Assembly (NCBI GenBank): GCA_002869605.1
Contig: PKUI01000034.1
Coordinates: forward strand, 1 to 14,140
Direction of reading: 5' to 3'
Source: Desulfuromonas sp.
Lineage (GTDB): Bacteria; Desulfobacterota; Desulfuromonadia; Desulfuromonadales; SZUA-401
Length of the DNA stretch: 14,140 bases
Shown: positions 6,545 to 13,029 of the stretch, piece after piece
Numbering within the stretch: position 1 is the stretch's first letter
Layout of the letters: every line of letters starts with the position of its first letter
The notes under the pieces: model-generated
Database searches by the model: none
What the model saw: only the letters and a program-made list of their open reading frames with translations
What the model was told of the DNA's origin: nothing
Made by a program: the position numbers and the translations under genes

Positions 6545-7204
6545 TTACTTGGTGTGGCAGGTCAGACACAGAGCCGAAGCGGCGTTGTCGACACGCAGAA
6601 GCGCATCAGCAGCAGCAGGAACAGCAGTGCCATGGACGTCATGACAAGTAGAACACCATACTTCATTTCCCGTCTGGAAGAACGGCAGACCAGCAGGAAG
6701 GGCCTTCAGTTCGGCGTCGGTAGCCACTGCATTGTCATACTGCATGCCGATCGGGTGATCATTGTTCAAAGCCTGATTGATGTCAGTATCAAGGCCAGTA
6801 AGAGTGTCATTGGGGGCCGCAAAGGCCGGGTCAGAACAACCAAGTGCGTTGGGGGGGTTGTTCAGCGCACCGGCGACGGTTGCACCATCATGACAGGAGA
6901 GACACAGGGGAGCGTCCGACGAAACTGCATTTGTTACGTCTGCGGTCGAATCCATGCTGCCAACCGGGTCACCATAAGCCGAGGTCGGGTCATTAGACGT
7001 GCGGTTCCACAGCGGCGCAATACCGCTAGCTGCCGTAGCACCGTGCGGGGTGTGGCAGAAAACGCAGATCTGGTCCGAGTCCGTCGACTTGATCGTGCCG
7101 GTACCACTTGTCGACAGGTTGTGCTTGGTTGCTGACACAGCTGCTGCCATCGAGCTACTTGCCACGAGCATTGCCGCGGCCACCAGTACAAAAACCTTCT
7201 TCAT
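6545..7204 (-). CDS. OmcE-like secreted tetraheme c-type cytochrome (219 aa precursor)
   Basis: The precursor has a signal peptide (MKKVFVLVAAAMLVASSSMA, cleavage near residue 20) and four CXXCH haem sites at 47-51, 101-105, 184-188 and 213-217. The order and spacing, together with KHNLS near the mature N-terminus, CVFCHTPH followed by PLWNR, a DHPI segment (149-152) and the terminal ALCLTCHTK, resemble Geobacter sulfurreducens OmcE, the tetraheme protein that polymerises into extracellular nanowires; the match is from memory and was not aligned. Apart from the four CXXCH histidines there are exactly four others (H28, H54, H150, H191), enough for bis-histidine ligation of every haem. Cys123 is unpaired. 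The ATG at 7204 is chosen over the longer open frame because GGAGGA lies 7-8 nt upstream and the signal peptide begins there. It has its own sigma-54-like promoter, a roughly 130-nt leader and a strong terminator. Confidence 0.88.
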   Translation of the reverse strand: MKKVFVLVAAAMLVASSSMAAAVSATKHNLSTSGTGTIKSTDSDQICVFCHTPHGATAASGIAPLWNRTSNDPTSAYGDPVGSMDSTADVTNAVSSDAPLCLSCHDGATVAGALNNPPNALGCSDPAFAAPNDTLTGLDTDINQALNNDHPIGMQYDNAVATDAELKALPAGLPFFQTGNEVWCSTCHDVHGTAVPAAADALLRVDNAASALCLTCHTK

Positions 7205-7333
7205 CTTTCTTCCTCCATTAGTTTTCGGGCACCAACGCCCTTTGTTTAGACCATACACATCTTCGACAGAGGTATGGACCCTTTTTCCACTTAAACCCCG
7301 AAGCTCATAAGCCGGCCTCGACGTCCTCTTCAT
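7205..7333 (-). promoter_or_regulatory. Hairpin-rich 5' leader of the OmcE-like gene
   Basis: If transcription starts about 12 nt after the -12 element, the leader is about 130 nt. In transcription order it can form a hairpin CCGGCT-TATG-AGCTTCGG (about 7314-7297, two bulged T), a nested pair of arms GTTTA...TAAAC (7296-7292 with 7248-7244) enclosing CCATAC...GTATGG (7277-7272 with 7256-7251), and GGGC-GTTGGT-GCCC (7240-7227) just before the ribosome binding site. No known riboswitch signature was recognised. Confidence 0.4.
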
Positions 7334-7343
7334 CCATACTAAT

Positions 7344-7360
7344 AGCACACATTGTGCCAA
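7344..7360 (-). promoter_or_regulatory. Sigma-54 (-24/-12) promoter of the OmcE-like gene
   Basis: On the minus strand the 17-mer TTGGCACAATGTGTGCT matches the sigma-54 consensus YTGGCACGRNNNTTGCW at 15 of 17 positions, with GG (7358-7357) and GC (7346-7345) separated by 10 nt. The deviations are A for G after GGCAC and G for the first T of TTGC. The expected start is near 7333. Confidence 0.8.
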
Positions 7361-7412
7361 ATACGTAACCTCTTAATTTCATGGATCTATCCCCCATAAG
7401 CAGATCACGTCT

Positions 7413-7444
7413 TCGCCTAAAGACACAATAAATCTCGCCTAAAG
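7413..7444 (-). promoter_or_regulatory. Direct repeat upstream of the sigma-54 promoter, candidate enhancer-binding-protein site
   Basis: Two perfect copies of the 10-mer CTTTAGGCGA (minus strand; 7444-7435 and 7422-7413) are spaced 22 bp apart, about two helical turns, so both face the same side of the DNA. They are about 80-110 bp upstream of the predicted start, the usual place for an activator of sigma-54 polymerase. The repeated unit itself contains the small palindromic core CCTTTAGG in the upstream copy. Confidence 0.5.
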
Positions 7445-7509
7445 GCCATCGCGCCACCTGTTCCCACCGAGCCTATAGCTCCAAGAAACATGCGCGCCAA
7501 ACCAACCGG

Positions 7510-8607
7510 TCACTTCCCCTTCTTAAACGACCCCATATACTCCATCAAGTAATCCCGATCCGCCTCGGTAAAAGGGTTGCGTTTCAGGTAAGACTCGCTC
7601 ATATATTGCCAGACCACAAAGCGCTTCCCGAGCGCTTCGGCCACATAGATGCGATCGTTCTGATCAATGAAAACATGCCGAGGCGAGGCGAATCCCCAGG
7701 CACTACCGCTTGAACTCCCCGCCCCGAAATTCATCAACAAATTAAAATCCGGATCGAAGATCTGCACAACATTTCTGCGCCCTTCGGGCACATAGATATT
7801 GCCATCGGAGTCAAACGCTATATCACGCGGATTTTCAAACGTGCCCGGCTGATCGCCACGCTCACCGAATGAGCTTATGTACTCACCATCCGCTGAATAA
7901 GTATTGATTCGAGCATTATAAATATCGACAACGTACAGCAAACCATCCTTCGGTGAAAAGGCGAGACCCTGCGGCGAATACATGACAGACTTCCTCCACT
8001 TTGGCGGGCTGGGCACCGCAAAATCAAAGAGGAACTTCCCACTGGCCAGATCGAACACAGCAACCCCAGCCATGGCATCGCTTACATACAGTCGCTTCTG
8101 ATCCGGAGAGATGGCTACAGCAGAAGGTTTTTTCAAATGATCGGCGTCCTCGTACACCAACAGGGGCTTATCGATCCCCGCATAAGCAAACACCTTGCCT
8201 ACCCCGGCATCCGCCACGTAGATGTTGCCCTTGCTGTCGACAGTAATACCGACAGGCGTCGCGAAGGGGGCTGTCGCAGCCAGCAGATGCACCGAGCCTG
8301 AATTAAAGTCATAAACCCTTACATTATGCTGATGGATATCTGATACATAAACAACGCCCTTCCCGTCACTGGCAATCCCAAAAGGGGTCGAAAATGTATA
8401 AACAGGATCCTCTCCCACCAGTTCCCCGACACTCTTGGAGAGATTGCTTCTTGTAAAATCCAACTCTGAATAAAACAACTGGATGAATTCATAACGCGGC
8501 GTATCCGGGGGAGGCGGGATCACAAATCGAGGCAGCTTAGGCTGTGCACAGCCAACAACCGTCAAAACCAAAAGCAACAACGACAGACACAACGTGTTTT
8601 TCAACAT
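7510..8607 (-). CDS. NHL-repeat beta-propeller lipoprotein (second of two)
   Basis: From the ATG at 8607 the protein is 365 residues. It begins MLKNTLCLSLLLLVLTVVGC, a type II signal with lipobox TVVGC, so it should be lipid-anchored. A proline linker (FVIPPPPDTPRYEF) leads to a six-bladed NHL propeller whose blades each carry a P-x-[GD]-[IVL]-x-x-[DS] strand and a [IVL]-Y-V-[SA]-[DE] strand: PFGIASDGKG, PVGITVDSKG, PSAVAISPDQ, PQGLAFSPKD, PRDIAFDSDG and PRHVFIDQND. It ends with YMSESYLKRNPF and a basic KKGK tail. There is no haem motif. The start is set by AAAGGAG 7 nt upstream and the lipobox; the open frame extends upstream into the preceding gene. It is the last gene of the cytochrome operon, 26 nt after the octaheme stop. 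Propellers of this kind are usually binding platforms; the partner is inferred to be a cytochrome. Confidence 0.88.
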   Translation of the reverse strand: MLKNTLCLSLLLLVLTVVGCAQPKLPRFVIPPPPDTPRYEFIQLFYSELDFTRSNLSKSVGELVGEDPVYTFSTPFGIASDGKGVVYVSDIHQHNVRVYDFNSGSVHLLAATAPFATPVGITVDSKGNIYVADAGVGKVFAYAGIDKPLLVYEDADHLKKPSAVAISPDQKRLYVSDAMAGVAVFDLASGKFLFDFAVPSPPKWRKSVMYSPQGLAFSPKDGLLYVVDIYNARINTYSADGEYISSFGERGDQPGTFENPRDIAFDSDGNIYVPEGRRNVVQIFDPDFNLLMNFGAGSSSGSAWGFASPRHVFIDQNDRIYVAEALGKRFVVWQYMSESYLKRNPFTEADRDYLMEYMGSFKKGK

Positions 8608-8633
8608 AAAATACTCCTTTGCTGCCCAGCAGC

Positions 8634-9620
8634 CTACTTCTCGTGGCAATAAGTGCACACACCAAAAGCCTGAGTCTGCCCTTCGATCAGAAAAGTTTTT
8701 CCGGTGCCACCATGCGGATCATGACAACTGACACAGCTAAACGGTTCCTTCGGGTTACGTGGGTTCTTGGCCCCCTCAAGCGGATGAGAAGCCCCACCGA
8801 CCCCCCTCACAACGTGTGAACTCTTTTCAATGTCAACGTGACACCCCAAACACAGCACGTTGACCCGTTCAATGAGCTGCCTTGGATTGGCACTTCCGTG
8901 AGGATCATGACAGGCCTCGCACATTCCGGCCGCAACCGGCCCATGTACGAACGCGTTGCGTTTAAACTCCTCGGCCTTGTCATCATGACACTCATTACAG
9001 AGCCCTGCGCCATGCATGGCAACTGGGTACTTTTCCCCCGTTTCGGCAATCAAATGACAATCACCACAACTGAAAGATCCGACCGGCCCGTGCACATACT
9101 TCCCCTTGACCATCGCCTTGTGGCATGAGAGACAGGGGTTCTGTGCCGGATCTGAAATCGACATCTGCGCCTCGTCGACCTGCATGGTGTGGCAGCCGGC
9201 GCACCCGGCCTCCCTCTCGGGGATGTGCATGACAAAACGCACGAAACTTTCCGGAGGCGCCACGGTGTAGTCCGGCTGGTAATAGATGGTCGCCTGGGAA
9301 CTGCGCATCAACTTGCCAGCCACGTACCCCTCAACAACGATCTCGTTCTGCCCCTTCTCGAAAGGTGGCGACGGAATAATCAGCATGTCACCGAAGGCCT
9401 TGCGATAATTCGGATCGCCGACGTTGATCGGTGCGCTGCGCAGGCCGTTGAAAGCCAACACCATCGCCTCGAGCTGCGGATTTCCTCCCTTGATGATCAG
9501 GTAATCGGCATGTGTCACGTAGGTCCTGTCGGCAGGATAAAAAATCTCCACCGCAGCCGCCTGCGCGACAGGTCCCAGGATAAACAAACCCAACACGAGT
9601 ACAAAAACGATCCGCTTCAT
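8634..9620 (-). CDS. Octaheme c-type cytochrome with an N-terminal beta domain (328 aa)
   Basis: A signal peptide (MKRIVFVLVLGLFILGPVAQA, cleavage near 21-22) is followed by a haem-free, beta-rich region (about 24-120, VEIFYPADRTYVTHADYLII...NEIVVEGYVAGKL) that looks like an Ig/fibronectin-type fold. Eight CXXCH motifs follow, at 140-144, 163-167, 185-189, 208-212, 234-238, 257-261, 296-300 and 322-326. Several are in the CXXCHDPHG arrangement of the doubled-CXXCH families (236-242, 298-304), where the nearby His is a likely distal ligand. No lipobox is present, so it should be periplasmic or secreted; an adaptor between the large cytochrome and other carriers is plausible. ATG at 9620 with AGAAGAGG upstream. 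It sits between the two NHL genes in the same operon. Confidence 0.9.
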   Translation of the reverse strand: MKRIVFVLVLGLFILGPVAQAAAVEIFYPADRTYVTHADYLIIKGGNPQLEAMVLAFNGLRSAPINVGDPNYRKAFGDMLIIPSPPFEKGQNEIVVEGYVAGKLMRSSQATIYYQPDYTVAPPESFVRFVMHIPEREAGCAGCHTMQVDEAQMSISDPAQNPCLSCHKAMVKGKYVHGPVGSFSCGDCHLIAETGEKYPVAMHGAGLCNECHDDKAEEFKRNAFVHGPVAAGMCEACHDPHGSANPRQLIERVNVLCLGCHVDIEKSSHVVRGVGGASHPLEGAKNPRNPKEPFSCVSCHDPHGGTGKTFLIEGQTQAFGVCTYCHEK

Positions 9621-9695
9621 AGCGCCTCTTCTGCCTTTGATATTAAAGATACAAACAAATGGCTCATGGAACCACTGCCCAACCGTTGCCTCAAA
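9621..9695 (-). other. Intra-operon spacer between the first NHL gene and the octaheme gene
   Basis: This is the widest gap inside the cytochrome operon. It contains the octaheme ribosome binding site and no clear terminator or -24/-12 promoter; a GG...GC pair near the middle has the wrong spacing. Confidence 0.35.
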
Positions 9696-10838
9696 CTACT
9701 TCTTCAGCGCCGGGATATCCTGCGCAGGGATATAGTAATCGCTCCCGGAGGGTTGGTAGACTTCTTCTGAACGGATCGGATTTTCCGCCAAGAACCGTTC
9801 GTTCAAATACTGGTAACGATGGACAGAGCGGTTCAAAGTATCGGCCACCCAAACACCATCGTTGACATCGGCGTCAACCCCGGAGGGGAGATTGAATGCA
9901 CCCGGAGATACCCCTTCGGGGGAGACACGCCCATACCCACCGATGACCTGCAGCAGCTGCCCCTCGAGATCAAAAATCAGCATGCGGTGTGCACGCGAAT
10001 CAGACACGTAAACATGCCCGGAGGTATCGACAGCAATCCCCTTGGGCAGTTGAAAACCACCGAGCTGCCTACCGAGCTGACCGAAATGTCGCAGAGGATT
10101 CCCCTGCTGGTCAAACACCTGTACGCGAAAATTCAAAGCATCCAGCACATAAACGTTGCCGGCAGCATCGACATCGACATCCAGGGGGTAATTAAATTCA
10201 CCAACGCCGCCGCCCCGCTTCCCCCACTCGGTCTGCTTCTCCCCGACAAGGTTGTAAACAAGAAGCTTATTGCGCGGCGCATCAACGGCATAAAGACGCT
10301 GCCGAGCCACATCGACAGCCAGACCGGCAACCCTCTCCAGCTCTCCGTTGCCGAAAGCAAAACGTAGCTTCGCATCAGAGCCAAAGTAGAATATATGCCC
10401 CTTGTGCATATCGGAGACATAGACCCCCCCCTTACCATCGACAGCCAGTGCAAACGGCGTAATAAACATCAGCCAGTCACGGTCCGGGTCCCCTTGCAGA
10501 TAACGAACCTCACGTTTGTTCAGATCACAAACCACCACCCGGCGCAGGCCGACATCGGAAACAAAGAAGCGCCCCCGACCATCCGAAGCAACGTCGTGTG
10601 GTTGCACAAACAGGGTCTGTGGGAGAGTATGTCCCAACACCACATCCTCAAACCAGCTGCTGTGGCCGCGGCGCAGGTCAGCGTCACTGGTGTACGGACC
10701 GAGATATTCGATCTTGGGCTCATTGGGCGGAGGAGGCCAGAAGTAGCGCCTCACCGGCCGCGCAGCAGGGGAGCACCCCACACTCAGCACACAGAACATC
10801 CCTATTAGGAACCATATCAGTTTGCGAAGAATAACCAA
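9696..10838 (-). CDS. NHL-repeat beta-propeller lipoprotein (first of two)
   Basis: About 380 residues, with a lipoprotein signal (VILRKLIWFLIGMFCVLSVGC, lipobox LSVGC). The linker RYFWPPPPNEPKIEYL parallels the PPPP linker of the second NHL protein. Six blades are visible: PHDVASDGRG, PFALAVDGKG, VAGLAVDVAR, PLDVDVDAAG, PKGIAVDTSG and PSGVDADVND, each followed by a strand such as VYVSD or VWVAD. It ends YLNERFLAENPI and then a KK tail, again like its partner. The only in-frame starts before the signal are TTG at 10910, which would overlap the upstream gene by about 50 nt, and TTG at 10838, which gives a compact signal peptide and a 20-nt gap to the upstream stop; the latter is chosen although its GGGAG ribosome binding site is 13 nt away. 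No haem motif. Likely a cytochrome-associated scaffold; no direct evidence of the partner. Confidence 0.85.
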   Translation of the reverse strand: MVILRKLIWFLIGMFCVLSVGCSPAARPVRRYFWPPPPNEPKIEYLGPYTSDADLRRGHSSWFEDVVLGHTLPQTLFVQPHDVASDGRGRFFVSDVGLRRVVVCDLNKREVRYLQGDPDRDWLMFITPFALAVDGKGGVYVSDMHKGHIFYFGSDAKLRFAFGNGELERVAGLAVDVARQRLYAVDAPRNKLLVYNLVGEKQTEWGKRGGGVGEFNYPLDVDVDAAGNVYVLDALNFRVQVFDQQGNPLRHFGQLGRQLGGFQLPKGIAVDTSGHVYVSDSRAHRMLIFDLEGQLLQVIGGYGRVSPEGVSPGAFNLPSGVDADVNDGVWVADTLNRSVHRYQYLNERFLAENPIRSEEVYQPSGSDYYIPAQDIPALKK

Positions 10839-10858
10839 CGGTAACGTCCGACTCCCAG

Positions 10859-12805
10859 CTAGTGATAGGTAACCGGCTGTTGCCGATTGTACTCTTTGTG
10901 CTTGTGACAACCGACCATGCAGCCCCCGCCGTTTGCAGTTTCGGTAAAAATAATCGGAATATTCCAGCGCCCGAAGTTTTTCGACTCGGGGTGCAGAATA
11001 CGAGGTTGATCCGACCCATGCACGTCGTGACAGACCTTGCAGGTACGACCCTTACTCGGTTTGTTAACGTGCAGCCAGTGCAGGCTGTCGGTACCGTTGC
11101 GGAAGTTGGTGCCGTCAGAAGTCTGCGCATAGCGGGCCAGCAGCGGGTCGTGGCACTGGTAACAGAGGTAGTAGGCCTGCTCGTCGTAACCGATATAGGT
11201 CTGGCTCGGGTAGGCGCCGACAAGCATCGCCAGGTTACTCGATCCGTGCGGGTTATGGCACGAGGCGCACTCGCCGTCCTCGACCGGCATATGTCCATGC
11301 TTGGCGTTCTTGACCTTCTCGGCCATGTCGTCGTGACACATGAAACAGACCTCGCCATCAGCTTCAAGCAGCATCTGCGGGTTGCCGGTGCCGTGCGGAT
11401 CGTGGCAGGCGCTACAGCCATCTTCCTCGACCGCCGCGTGCGGGAAACGGGCCTGGTTGGCACTATCGACGACATCATCGTGGCACATCTCGCATAGCGC
11501 TGTTCCGGCTGCGGGAAGCAACGCAGCTTCCGGTCCGCCATGAATACCATGGCAGGAGGTACACTCCCCATCGGCTACTGGTGGATGGAGATTTTGCATA
11601 TCAGCGCTCTTGCTGTCGTGACACTGTTCGCATAGCGCCGCGCCGGCCTCGAGCAGCATCCCGGAGGCCTTACCGGCATGTGGGCTGTGACACGAGGTAC
11701 ACTCGCCGTCGGCGACCGGGGGATGTTGCACGGCATGCCCGGCAGCAGGATCTTCATGGCACATCAGGCAGAGTGCCGCTCCTTCGAGCGGCAGCATTGC
11801 CGCGGCGTCGCCACCGTGAGGGTTATGACAACTGATACAGCCGTCTTCGATAATCGGATGCACCCCTGCCACATCGGCAGTCGGGTCACCGTGGCACTCG
11901 AAGCAGAGCGCGTTCCCTTCGGCGCTCAGCATCTTCGGCGCGTCGCTGAGATGCGGATAGTGACAGGAGGTGCAACCGTCATCGAGTGCCGGGTGAACGT
12001 GCGCCTTCCCTGCAGCGGGGTCGTCGTGGCATTGCAGGCACAGCCCGGGGGGCTCTTCGCTGAGCATGGCGCTGGCATCACCGGCGTGCGGTCCGTGGCA
12101 GCTGGTGCAGCCGTCTTCAAGGATCGGGTGACGGTGCTTGCCGCCAGCCTTGTCATCGTGACACATGTAGCAGAGATCGTTCCCCTCGGCCGCAAGCATC
12201 TTCGGCGCGTCGCTGAGATGCGGATCATGACAGGAGGTACAACCGTCATCGAGTGCCGGATGCACATGCGTCTTGTCCGTTGTGGGATCATCGTGGCATT
12301 GCAGGCACAGCCCCGGGAGTTCTTCACTGAGCATCGCGCTGGCATCCCCGGCATGAGGCCCATGGCAGCTGGTGCAGCCGTCCTCGAGGATCGGGTGACG
12401 GTGCTTGCCCCCCTCCTTGTCGTCGTGGCACATGTAGCAGAGGCTGTTGCCTTCCTGCAGCAGTATCTGGTCGTTATTGCTCTGATGCGGGCTGTGGCAG
12501 GAGGTGCAGCCATCCTCGAGCGCCGGGTGGATATGGGCCTGTCCGCCGGTCACGTCATCGTGACACATGGCACAGAGCTCATTGCCCCCGCCCTCGGCGA
12601 GGCTGAACGCCCCTCGCTTGCCGGGGTGCTGTTTCCCCGTCGCTTCGTGACAGCTCTCGCAATCGCCGTCATCGGCGATCGGGCTGTGCACCACCTGGGC
12701 CTGCCCCATTACCGCGTGACACGACGAAGTGACGCACTCCGCCATGACCGATACCGGGGAAATCACCACACAGACTACCGCAAAAAAACCGAATAGAAGT
12801 CGCAT
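10859..12805 (-). CDS. Giant multiheme c-type cytochrome, 23 CXXCH plus CX4CH and CX3CH (648 aa)
   Basis: Signal peptide MRLLFGFFAVVCVVISPVSVMA, then a mature chain that is almost entirely haem sites. Canonical CXXCH motifs number 23, starting with CESCH at 49-53 and ending with CKVCH at 589-593. In addition the first site is CVTSSCH (CX4CH, 24-30) and the last is CMVGCH (CX3CH, 629-634), so up to 25 haems. Sites alternate between CTSCHxPH and LCxxCHDD types separated by HxHPxLxDG, the doubled-CXXCH pattern with about 45 residues and two haems per unit. Residues 122-210 and 211-299 are near-identical copies. The C-terminal part (about 530-648) leaves the repeat pattern. The open frame continues 55 residues upstream, but the ATG at 12805 begins the signal peptide and has GGAGG 11 nt upstream. 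First gene of the NHL/octaheme operon; the likely long-range electron carrier across the periplasm or outside the cell. Confidence 0.92.
   Translation of the reverse strand: MRLLFGFFAVVCVVISPVSVMAECVTSSCHAVMGQAQVVHSPIADDGDCESCHEATGKQHPGKRGAFSLAEGGGNELCAMCHDDVTGGQAHIHPALEDGCTSCHSPHQSNNDQILLQEGNSLCYMCHDDKEGGKHRHPILEDGCTSCHGPHAGDASAMLSEELPGLCLQCHDDPTTDKTHVHPALDDGCTSCHDPHLSDAPKMLAAEGNDLCYMCHDDKAGGKHRHPILEDGCTSCHGPHAGDASAMLSEEPPGLCLQCHDDPAAGKAHVHPALDDGCTSCHYPHLSDAPKMLSAEGNALCFECHGDPTADVAGVHPIIEDGCISCHNPHGGDAAAMLPLEGAALCLMCHEDPAAGHAVQHPPVADGECTSCHSPHAGKASGMLLEAGAALCEQCHDSKSADMQNLHPPVADGECTSCHGIHGGPEAALLPAAGTALCEMCHDDVVDSANQARFPHAAVEEDGCSACHDPHGTGNPQMLLEADGEVCFMCHDDMAEKVKNAKHGHMPVEDGECASCHNPHGSSNLAMLVGAYPSQTYIGYDEQAYYLCYQCHDPLLARYAQTSDGTNFRNGTDSLHWLHVNKPSKGRTCKVCHDVHGSDQPRILHPESKNFGRWNIPIIFTETANGGGCMVGCHKHKEYNRQQPVTYH
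11909..12442 (-). repeat. 267-bp in-frame tandem duplication inside the giant cytochrome gene
   Basis: Copies at 12442-12176 and 12175-11909 encode residues 122-210 and 211-299. Each carries four CXXCH sites (CYMCH or the end of it, CTSCH, CLQCH, CTSCH). The protein copies differ at only about a dozen of 89 residues (for example KEGG/KAGG, ELPG/EPPG, PTTDKT/PAAGKA, CHDPH/CHYPH), and the DNA period is exactly 267 bp, as measured between the matching ACATGTAG sites at 12163 and 12430. Confidence 0.95.
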
Positions 12806-12987
12806 CAACGTCCCGACCTCCCCCCTGAAGACCTGCCTGCCCGGAACACGGGGAACAGGATTGAATGAATTCCAAATATAAGCAGAAGCCCCGCCAGTGG
12901 GCTCCCGACGCAAACTCACCCGAAAAGGCGACCCGGCATCGGGCCCCGGCGGGGCCTCAATATTCCACATATAAACGGGTCGCGACC
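12806..12987 (-). promoter_or_regulatory. Structured 5' leader of the giant cytochrome operon
   Basis: The predicted transcript has about 180 nt before the ATG. Near its 5' end, GCGACCCG (12983-12976) can pair perfectly with CGGGTCGC (12935-12928), enclosing a perfect hairpin GGCCCC-GCC-GGGGCC (12956-12942). A further stem AGCCCAC-TGG-CGGGGCT (one mismatch) lies at about 12903-12887. At the DNA level GGGTCGCGACCC (12977-12988) is also a 12-bp perfect palindrome at the expected start site. No known riboswitch signature was recognised. Confidence 0.45.
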
Positions 12988-12997
12988 CTGCTTAATC

Positions 12998-13014
12998 TGC
13001 AAAGAGCGCGCCAC
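12998..13014 (-). promoter_or_regulatory. Sigma-54 (-24/-12) promoter of the giant cytochrome operon
   Basis: On the minus strand GTGGCGCGCTCTTTGCA has GG (13012-13011) and GC (13000-12999) exactly 10 nt apart, with TGGCGCG at -24 and a perfect TTTGCA at -12. It matches YTGGCACGRNNNTTGCW at 14 of 17 positions. The expected start is near 12987. It begins only 15 nt after the ccsA stop codon, so the cytochrome operon can be switched separately from resB-ccsA. Confidence 0.78.
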
Positions 13015-13029
13015 CCAAACCCTCAACCT

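Noticed and set aside
7205..7333. c-di-GMP or cGAMP (GEMM) riboswitch in front of the OmcE-like gene, and likewise at 12806-12987
   Set aside because: Such riboswitches are known ahead of Geobacter cytochromes, but the conserved core with ACAGGGCAAACC-like and GGACGCAAAGC-like segments is not present in either leader.
7361..7509. Terminator between the second NHL gene and the OmcE-like promoter
   Set aside because: Only a short GAGC-TATAG-GCTC hairpin without a T tract is present; read-through into the OmcE-like gene cannot be excluded.
11678..12796. Long plus-strand open frame (about 370 codons) across the giant cytochrome gene
   Set aside because: It is the antisense shadow of a repetitive gene with a periodic codon pattern; it lacks a ribosome binding site and a recognisable protein, while the minus strand has a signal peptide and 23 haem motifs.
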